The notes under the pieces are model-generated. The model was not told the origin of the DNA. It searched no databases and saw nothing but the letters and a program-made list of their open reading frames with translations. A program made the translations under genes and the position numbers. Below are positions 56,704 through 64,000 of a DNA stretch of 64,000 bases, in pieces. Source of the stretch: Lepidurus packardi (Eukaryota > Arthropoda > Branchiopoda > Notostraca > Triopsidae); contig JAKZAN010000005.1 in assembly GCA_023053545.1 (NCBI GenBank), positions 10,168,001 to 10,232,000 on the forward strand, read 5' to 3'. Within the stretch, counting starts at the first letter, position 1, and every line of letters starts with the position of its first letter.

Positions 56704-58742
56704 ATGGACGCAAGCTTGGACGATATTATCAAGAAAAATCCAAAGAAATTTGGTCAGAGAAAGGCAAAAGGCGGAGGGTAAGTCCATTTCTCAATTTCTG
56801 TAAAATATCTTGCTCTTGTCTGACACTTATTTGTACTAGAGGTGCTGTTGGGAAAGCTAATAAACAAAGGCTCGTCAACGGCAAAAACAAGACCTCCCAG
56901 TCGCCTCTCAAGAGGAACGCTCTCAAACAAGGTCGCATTGGTAAACGCAATGGGGCTAAGCTAAACCGTTCGGCTACCGGAACTCCTAAGAGAGTCGGTT
57001 TAGCTGCCAAAAAGGTTAAAGATGCACGCCTCAGACTCGTTCAGAAAAGAACCCAGAAGGTAGCAGATGCCAGGGAACGCATATCCTCTCCTCGTTTGAC
57101 TGACGCCAGGCAAAAACTCGACAAACTTCACCAGACAAAGAGACCTGTATGCATACAAAACTGTCAACTTCATCAAAATCTGCTTATATTTACCCTTTCT
57201 TAGGCATTGTTGACTTCCAAAAACAGGAACAAGCAAACGATGAAGCCATTGGGTCGCAATAATACCCTGGTGGTCAATCAGTCTGGAAGAGGTCGTCGAG
57301 ACGTGGCCGCCATGCCAGTCAATAGCTTCACACGAGCTTTAGCCAGTGCTCTCTCTCCGCCTCAACCATTGATGAAAACTATCCACAGAAGACCTGATGG
57401 CTATTCCTTTGTTACTCCAGGTAAACAAACGTTCGCTCAGCAAAACTTAGCCCTGTTTATTGATTTGATTTGTCTGTGAATAAACGTCTAGATCCTTATC
57501 ATCTGAAACGTACCATCCGAAATGACGCTCCTTTGAGACGTACTGTTAGCAATGCCCCTCGCTTCCAAGACGACGCAATGGACGAAGACGAGGATTTCGA
57601 TTTCAACTACCCCAAGGTTGCTTACGTTTCTCAGCCTCCTAAACCCAAAATAGCTCAACTGACCGTAAAGCGCGCCAGTGTTCGCTCACGCTTGGATTTG
57701 AATTCCAGCTCAGGCCACAAAGTGTTTGTTACCAATCTACATCCTAACGTCACCGAAGAGGACATTGTGGTAAGTCATCTTAGCCGCGTTCGTTTTGACC
57801 AATGTTTAAGCCGACTTAAAAGTCTACCCAAGACTTTGTGCTTATAAGCGTTCGAGATAGGTCGACTTCGACAGACTTCGGGCTTGTAAGCTTTTTCTTG
57901 AACTAGTCGACTTAAACTTTGGAAGTTGACTTTTAGTTTTGGTCTCAAGTCAGACAAGTCTATAGCGAGTTCTCTTGTGCCTAGACTTAAACTTAACCCC
58001 GCCTCTTCTTTATCTCCTTTGTCGATATCGATCAATTCGTATAATTTTTTTTTTATTTTCTACAAGCACCGCCCAATGGGTGGAGCAATTGTAAACTTTT
58101 GATTATAAGCGTTCGTTTTGACTCTAGACTTCTGTAATCTTTAAGAGTTTAGACTAAAACGAATGCTTATAGCATAACTCAAGGAAGTCTGGCCCAAGTT
58201 TACTCCAAGTTTAAATCGAAGGTGCAAAACGAACGCGGCTCTTGTTAACTTTTTTCGGGAATTTGAAAGAAATTCCCTGAAATAAATGTGAAGTAATCTT
58301 AAATCATTTTCTCTGCAATTTAGGAACTGTTTGGTGACATTGGAGTGCTCGTCAAAGCAGAATTAACTCGTCCAGGACAAGCAGAAATTGTTTTCACGAA
58401 CCGTGCTGATGCGCTGCGCGCAGTGGAAGTCTACCACAACCGTTTACTGGATTCTCTGCCTATGAAATGCAGCTTGGCGTTAACCAGCGTGCCTGGGTCT
58501 ACGTCTTTGGACGCTACTCACAGGTTAGTTTAAGCTAGTTAGTAAGCAAATAAGAAAATAAAATCAACTGGTACATTTTCAGGCCTGCTCAAGGACCAAC
58601 TGGCACAGTTGAATTGCCTCGCAGTGGGAAAGCGAATGTGGAACCTGACATAAACGCCATTCACAAAGCCCTTTTCAGCAGAAATAGCCCCAAGTCCTCT
58701 CAATCCTTTACTGTAACTTTGCCCAAGCAATCCAAAAAATGA
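56704..58742 (+). CDS. POLDIP3: POLDIP3 / SKAR mRNA export and translation adaptor
   Basis: Exons 56704-56777, 56840-57146, 57204-57420, 57492-57769, 58324-58523 and 58583-58742 give 411 aa, near the human length. It opens with the UAP56-binding motif DASLDDIIKKN. A basic region follows with the DAR repeats typical of POLDIP3 (VKDARLRL, VADARERI, LTDARQKL). The RRM near 265-345 has HKVFVTNLHPNVTEEDI and, across an intron, QAEIVFTNRADALRAV. SKAR binds spliced mRNA with the exon-junction complex and recruits S6K1; it also joins TREX. An AATAAA signal is at 58837. Intron 5 holds a MITE. Confidence 0.92.
57782..58240. mobile_element. 459-bp MITE in POLDIP3 intron 5
   Basis: The ends AGCCGCGTTCGTTTTG (57782-57797) and its inverted copy (58225-58240) are perfect over 16 bp. 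CTT lies on both outer sides, a possible 3-bp target duplication as in PIF/Harbinger elements. Internal TTATAAGCGTTCG words repeat near both ends. No ORF, so non-autonomous. Confidence 0.78.
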
Positions 58743-58901
58743 GTTTACCGGATCTTCAAGAATTAGGTGGCAAGCCAATAATTGAAAATTACTTCATGCT
58801 TTAACCGCAAAATTGAAGAAGCTTGGAAACTGAAATAATAAAAAAATACTTTCAAACTGAAAATGAACTCTGTAATTTTTCATTATATAAGAACTTTCAA
58901 A

Positions 58902-60973
58902 TTAGAAGAACTTCTTTATGATTCGAATGACTATTTTTACCCACAAAGGTACTAATCTTTCCTTCTCAAGAAACGTGTCTGCATCCACAACTTCTGAGCG
59001 ACTCCACAGCTCCGTTTGCTCCTCGTGCAGTTGTTTTCGCAGAATAGGGTTTACAGTGACTATTGCCAGTTGACTTTCTAAATCACGATACACCGACCGG
59101 TATCCTAGAAATAAAATACGGAAAAATTCCTAATCTAAGTTTTCTGTTCAAAACTTTATCCTATCAAGTAATTAACTAATAAATAAATAATAATACATAA
59201 TTAATAAATTATAATAAAAAAGTATAATAGACAATAAATGAATCAATCAATTAATAATTTTAGCTATTTACAATTATAAAAAAAGGAATTTTACCAAAAT
59301 TAGGAGAGCCAACCAAAGTGAGAACAGGCAAACCAAGGTTCAAATACAGCCATAAACCTTTGGCATGGAATGTCCATAACGTCCGCCGATACTCCATCAA
59401 CCGAATTCGGTGCGAGATCAATAAGTAGCGCAATCGTTGATAAAAATTGTAAGCTAGCTGCGTATAGGCCGCAGGTATAGCCCCAGCGAAGCCTTTAGCA
59501 CCAAGAAATCCATTCGCCTGTACAATGAAAGAAAAATCGAAAATGACATGAAAGAAAAGCTTATTTTTCCCCCTTAAAATACCATTGGGTGAGCCATGAG
59601 GATATCAAAAGTGGCTTGGGAGCTGAGTACGGTGTCCATGTAATCTCCAGTGAGGTTAAAGTAGCCACTAGCTAGTTTAATATGGGACACATGGGGTACA
59701 TTCTCCAGTAATGTCTTCGTAACTTGGCTATCAACGTAGATTCCCAGTTGGCCCATTTGGATTAAGGGGAAAATCCACGTATCATAGGAACCCGAGGTTT
59801 CAAACGTTTCAGAAACGTTCTTCTTGTGTGACTCGTAAAAATGTTTGACTGTTTGGTTGGCGTGTTTGATGAAAAGCGCTTTTGAGTGTTCGTAAGGATG
59901 GATACGCCAATCTGGATGGAGACTGAGCTCATTAGAAGGATTTAACTGGAAGGAAAACTTGGAGACACAGGCCACGAGTTCATGATAGAAATTCGCCAAA
60001 TCCGGGCAGTCTTTGATCATTATATAGCGATCTTGCCGATTTGTGAAGTAATCATGACTCAAATTGGCTCTAAAAGTTTGGTTAAGATTAGCAATGCGTT
60101 TTTCAAGGTCGTTAGTTCATTACCCGCTTATTATGAGAGTATTGTCAATCAGGTAAACTTTCATGTGTTGTAAACCAACAATCTCGTTGTACCGCTCAGG
60201 CATTATCCATTTTATGAAACCGCGTAATAGTGGAGTATGGTACAACGCTACCTACATAAATAAAGTGCAGTAAAAATAGGAATTGAATATACAACGTACG
60301 CAAAGAAAGTGAAACTTACCTGAGTTTGCTGAAGTGAAGATGACAAAAGAGGCAATAGCATTGTTCTAGAATTGGTTTGTCCTCTTGAACCACGGGAAAA
60401 ATCCAATAAAACACTGACTTGTAATTTTGAATTGCATTGGATTCTTTCATGAATGCAGTTAACCTACAACAATTATTAGATTTTGTTCCTGCCAAGAATC
60501 AAAAGATAAATCTACGTACTAAATCTTGTTCTAACTGGCCTGTGCCTAGGTACAACGATGCAAAGGTTATCCTATGTTGTGCAGCACAGACTTTTTTCAT
60601 TAATATGCCATAAAAATCTGCGGGGGATTCGATAACATGGACCTAGAAAAAAGCTATTTCTATAAACCTATAACAATGAAAAAAGCTGGAACAATGAAAA
60701 AATTCATTGTTATAGTGGAGTTAGCGTAACAACAACCTGAGATCCATTGACTTTGAAGCAAGGAGCATCCCGAAACAGAAATTGAAAAGATTCTAAAGCA
60801 GTTAACTCATCATGTTTCACTTTGCTGTTGGACGAACTGGAACTATACATTCGAAATTTGGTTTTATAGTTTAGATTTTGATAAGCTTTTCTAAGGGGAA
60901 AAGACGGCACACTGCTTGAAAGGCCCATTTGAAATATGCACTTTCCAACAATGAATACATTTTTCACAATCAT
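58902..60973 (-). CDS. PGS1: Phosphatidylglycerophosphate synthase 1
   Basis: Exons 60973-60737, 60642-60520, 60463-60320, 60251-60124, 60069-59583, 59517-59295 and 59104-58902 give 514 aa. Two HxK-type phospholipase-D motifs are visible: HMKVYLIDNTLIISGANLS in the N half and TFHAKGLWLY with GSPNFGYRS in the C half. ASLYLGTGQLEQ, DFSRGSRGQTNSRTMLLPLL and ASGYFNLTGDYMD are PGS1 hallmarks. The enzyme makes phosphatidylglycerophosphate from CDP-diacylglycerol and glycerol-3-phosphate, the first committed step to cardiolipin. The N-terminal 45 residues are basic and Ser-rich, suiting a mitochondrial targeting peptide. Confidence 0.95.
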
Positions 60974-60998
60974 TCTCGATGTTATTAATATTTTTTTT

Positions 60999-61370
60999 TT
61001 ACATATATATATATAAAAGTGAAGTGTGCAGCACCATACAGATGAGCAGGCAAAGAGAACGATAACAAAACGACATCAGAGTTTCAAGCAGCGGGGTAAT
61101 GAAACTGCCGACCACGCCTCCAACCATAATTGACTGTCTGTAGGCTACTTCCACAGAATCGAGTACATTTTGAAGACTCCATTTTTCCTCAAAACGTAGC
61201 AAGAAATGGTCAAACGATTGTTCATAAATACACATAAGGGCCCTCGGTTTAGATTTATGTGGAATGTTTCTTCTCTTCTCTAATTTTTGGGAGTAATCGA
61301 CAATTGTCTGTATTAAGCTTAAGCATTTCTTTACAAAATTATTGCCCATTAATTCGCAATATCCTATCAG
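60999..61370 (-). CDS. Possible terminal exon of an unidentified gene
   Basis: An open frame of about 120 codons follows a plausible acceptor (ATGACAG near 61370). It reads QLIGYCELMGNNFVKKC, then KRRNIPHKSKPRALMCIYEQ, then a hydrophobic end (LLICMVLHTSLLYIYM). I do not recognise it. Candidate upstream pieces near 61540-61600 cannot be joined with confidence. It may be part of a gene, a decayed copy, or chance. Confidence 0.3.
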   Translation of the reverse strand: MIGYCELMGNNFVKKCLSLIQTIVDYSQKLEKRRNIPHKSKPRALMCIYEQSFDHFLLRFEEKWSLQNVLDSVEVAYRQSIMVGGVVGSFITPLLETLMSFCYRSLCLLICMVLHTSLLYIYM

Positions 61371-62127
61371 CTGCTGTCATAAAAATTTCCATACTGTCAA
61401 CTCGTGCAATGGAAAGGGCCCCTTTTCTGTTAGCACATCCAAGTTGATACAAATGAGTAACGAGATTAACAAGTATACAACGATACATAATGCGATTTTT
61501 CAAACAGCATATATGACACAATGTTCCTTCCAGTTGTTTTACGTACCTCTCAAATACCTCTCAACTGTAATGTCGTTGAATAATCCTCTGATAGAGTTCA
61601 TTTACCGTACTATCAAAGGATATAGTATTTAAACAAAGAAAATCACAAGTAGGAAAATTCAATAGTAAAACTAAAAATGAGTCAGACATAGGACTTCACC
61701 GCAGCTTCCCGTACTAGGTTCGGGAAATGTCGCTTCCTCTATTTTTTACAACGAAAAGGCGAGGTCGAGTCACTTCCTGGGCAAAAACCATATTTACGTC
61801 TCAGTCTTGAATTACAATACATAATTATGTACATGTTATAACTGCTTTAATAAGGTTAGTTCTGCCTTCATTTATTTTATATTTGATTTACATATATTTT
61901 ATAAATTTATTGATAAATATTGATTTATACATTGATATTACATTTATTTTATATTTGATACCCCTTTGGAATTTTAAAATATAGTAGACCGCCGCTTATT
62001 GTAATTATGTTTATCCAGCCAATTTTGATTCCAATTTGTGGCTGATGATTAAAACCGTGATCATAATAAGCGGCGCCTACTGTACAACGAATTCGTCGCA
62101 AATAATAGCGTACGTTGCTTTCACGCT
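61371..62127. other. AT-rich spacer
   Basis: Mostly low-complexity AT DNA, including TTTATATTTGAT words at 61870-61960. No gene or structured element recognised beyond the uncertain pieces mentioned for the neighbouring ORF. Confidence 0.4.
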
Positions 62128-63770
62128 TTATTCGAGCATTTCGTACACATGCTCATTTCCTACATTATCATAGGAGACTGACAAAAAGTCCGATTCCGGA
62201 GTGTACAAATCGCTTACAATTAACGGATACTGGATTGCTCCTGTGTACCCAGGACTAACTGCTGACCTGTAAAGAGAGATGCTTATCGTTATAATGTGCT
62301 AGTATTTCTACAGTAAAAGGAAATAAGTAAATGCATTAAGTGGGCTCACGAAGGGTAGTTAGGCCAAATTCCTTCGAGCTGATGGTTAGTTAAACCCACA
62401 GCTTTTAATTCCGCAATTGGAACTCCGGTTGAAACAGGTGTTTCCCGCTTCCTAAAATTATGGGTACCGTTATTAAGATTAATAACAAAATAAAGGTTAT
62501 ATAATGTTTACTTTAGTTGCAAGTAAAGCCAGCGCATCCCCAATACCAAGCATATGAGAATAAGGAAAACAGCGAATATTACCCCAGCCACTACCCCTGA
62601 ATAAGGATTATTTAACCTCAAATACCTCTCGATTGCAATGTCTCTTTTCTTACCCCAACTCAAGCCCGTTGGACTTAGTATGCACAAGGGATTACCCGGG
62701 GGCCATACATTTTCTGGGTTTCCAGTAGTGTCACAATTTTTTATTGGGTCGCCTTTCAGTTCGTATCCTGAGGAACACTGATACGTAGCAGTGGTGACGT
62801 TAACTACGACGCTACCTTGCCACGGTGCAGGAGGCATTCCACACAAAATATCTGCGATCAAAGTATGCGGCTGTTAAGAGCAATGTGTAAACCAATCGCA
62901 TTGGTTCAAACATAACATTTTTTTAAGAACTTACTGGCATGGTCCAATACTAAGATTCCGCTATCCCGTACACGTAGTATAATTTCCACCGGATTCTCGT
63001 TCAAATTGCTGAACGGTGTGGAGAGTAGTTTAACTTGCACCTTGGCGGACCGGAAGGGTTCACGCGCAAAACAGAAGTACGTGTCTCTTTGATAACTCTG
63101 ATGACAAGGGCCGTAATGATCATGATAGTGAACCACTTCTCGTGCGAGTGGTAGATTGCTTCCATTTCTAGTTTCAGCGGAAAAGTTACCTGCAATTATT
63201 CGTTTATGCAATGAAACTTTTATAATTAAAGGAATTTAATTATGCTCACCTTGAAAATACAGTATCACTTCAGTGGTGAGTCTTTTCCTTTCCCAGGCAA
63301 CGGATAGATAAACGTGTTCACTAGCATTTCTTAATTGGCGCCGGTACTCACCCGCTGATGTTATACTGACACCTTCATCCGCTTCTAGGGAAGCAAAATA
63401 CAAGTCTGATCCAGAGGCTAAGATCTCAACTAGGAATTATACAGAAAATTTTTATTAAAAATACATTTAAAAATAAAAAAAAGACTTACAACAAGTGGGC
63501 CAGGTACCGTTCCAGACCCCAGCAACGCAGGTCTGATGTTCACTGTTTTCATCAGCCACTAAATGAAACTTGTGCTTGCAGAATATCCTGACCACATCAC
63601 CATCATCGTAAGCTTCCTTTAAAGGCTTAATGTAAGAATTTGCAGGCACTCCAGGCGTTCCACATTTCAATGCTACTGAAGCGAAATTTAAAGTCAAATC
63701 TTCATTAATTCATTACTTCACCTGTAATAGTGGGTATAACTATCCAAGCCAGATGCACAACTGAATACAT
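62128..63770 (-). CDS. Sushi-domain type I membrane protein
   Basis: Exons 63770-63722, 63675-63490, 63429-63250, 63189-62935, 62851-62512, 62451-62350 and 62266-62128 give 416 aa. A signal peptide (MYSVVHLAWIVIP) leads into a first CCP/sushi module (ALKCGTPGVPA, IFCKHKFHLV, CVAGVWNGTWPTC). An unrecognised 140-residue extracellular domain with paired Cys (YGPCHQSYQRDTYFCFA) follows, then a second sushi module (LCGMPPAPW, TYQCSSGYEL, NPLC). A transmembrane helix (VIFAVFLILICLVLGMRWL) and an 85-residue cytosolic tail with several Tyr motifs (NYPS, YPLI, YTPE, YEML) end the protein. The layout suggests an adhesion, complement-like or recognition receptor; the exact orthologue is not recognised. 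Confidence 0.85.
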
Positions 63771-64000
63771 GGTACAACAACTCACTACTAAAGTTCACCA
63801 ATCAGAATTTAAAGCAGCTAATAAATGTAAGACCTCAATTCCCGGTCGTGTGTCACAGGATACTGTTCTCTTGTCACTAAGGACTTCCGCATGAGGTTAA
63901 GGTCGGAAAGCATCACATAGAAAGAGATATTTTGTTGGCGTGCCGTTAAAACCAAATATCCAAATCAGGAAAAGTCTCGTTTCAGACCACTTTAATGCAA
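63771..64000. other. Upstream flank of the sushi gene
   Basis: Presumed promoter and 5' UTR region; nothing specific recognised before the window ends. Confidence 0.35.

Overview
The window is nuclear DNA of an animal, almost certainly an arthropod. Genes are split by GT-AG introns, many under 150 bp. It holds Tret1-type trehalose/sugar transporters, a Bel/Pao LTR retrotransposon, hAT-like elements and tRNA-derived repeats, and one short run of the arthropod telomere motif. A crustacean or another non-model arthropod is plausible, but I cannot name the clade. I joined exons by eye and checked them by reading-phase arithmetic; no transcript evidence was used.

Region 1 (1-738) is the 3' end of a TPRG1-like gene on the plus strand. 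Region 2 (1146-25215) is a head-to-tail minus-strand array of eight intact Tret1-like major facilitator genes (called A to H here). One pseudogene and two smaller relics lie among them. Every copy has five coding exons with the same intron phases. A-F form one subgroup and G-H a second, shorter and more divergent one. A hAT-like element and a G-tract-rich miniature element sit in or between them.

Region 3 (25216-28837) is gene-poor and contains a small tandem repeat and a 40-bp tRNA-Ser 5'-half insertion flanked by an 11-bp direct repeat. Region 4 (28838-47753) is dense with conserved single-copy genes: a MICAL-like CH/LIM/bMERB adaptor, the sulfhydryl oxidase GFER/ALR, a small NDUFA3-like complex I subunit, a Rhes/Dexras-type small GTPase (with a 1.4-kb hAT-like element in an intron), the mRNA-export adaptor ALYREF, the kinetochore/Fanconi histone-fold protein CENP-X, the APC/C ubiquitin-conjugating enzyme UBE2S, and an unrecognised secreted protein.

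Region 5 (about 48060-55674) is a transposon nest. It has a tRNA-derived SINE-like unit, an LTR-like stretch, an inverted copy of the gag start, a complete 6.3-kb Bel/Pao element with one uninterrupted gag-pol frame and near-identical 220-bp LTRs, and an 80-bp hAT-like miniature. Region 6 (56704-63770) holds POLDIP3/SKAR (with a MITE in its fifth intron), mitochondrial PGS1, a possible unidentified exon, and a sushi-domain type I membrane protein.

Functional links: ALYREF and POLDIP3 are both UAP56-dependent mRNA export adaptors. CENP-X and UBE2S are divergently transcribed cell-division genes. GFER, the NDUFA3-like protein and PGS1 are all mitochondrial. The most unusual structures are the Bel/Pao inverted junction, the transposons defined here by terminal repeats plus 8-bp duplications, the tRNA-half insertion, and the loss of the helix-7 sugar-binding motif in transporters G and H.
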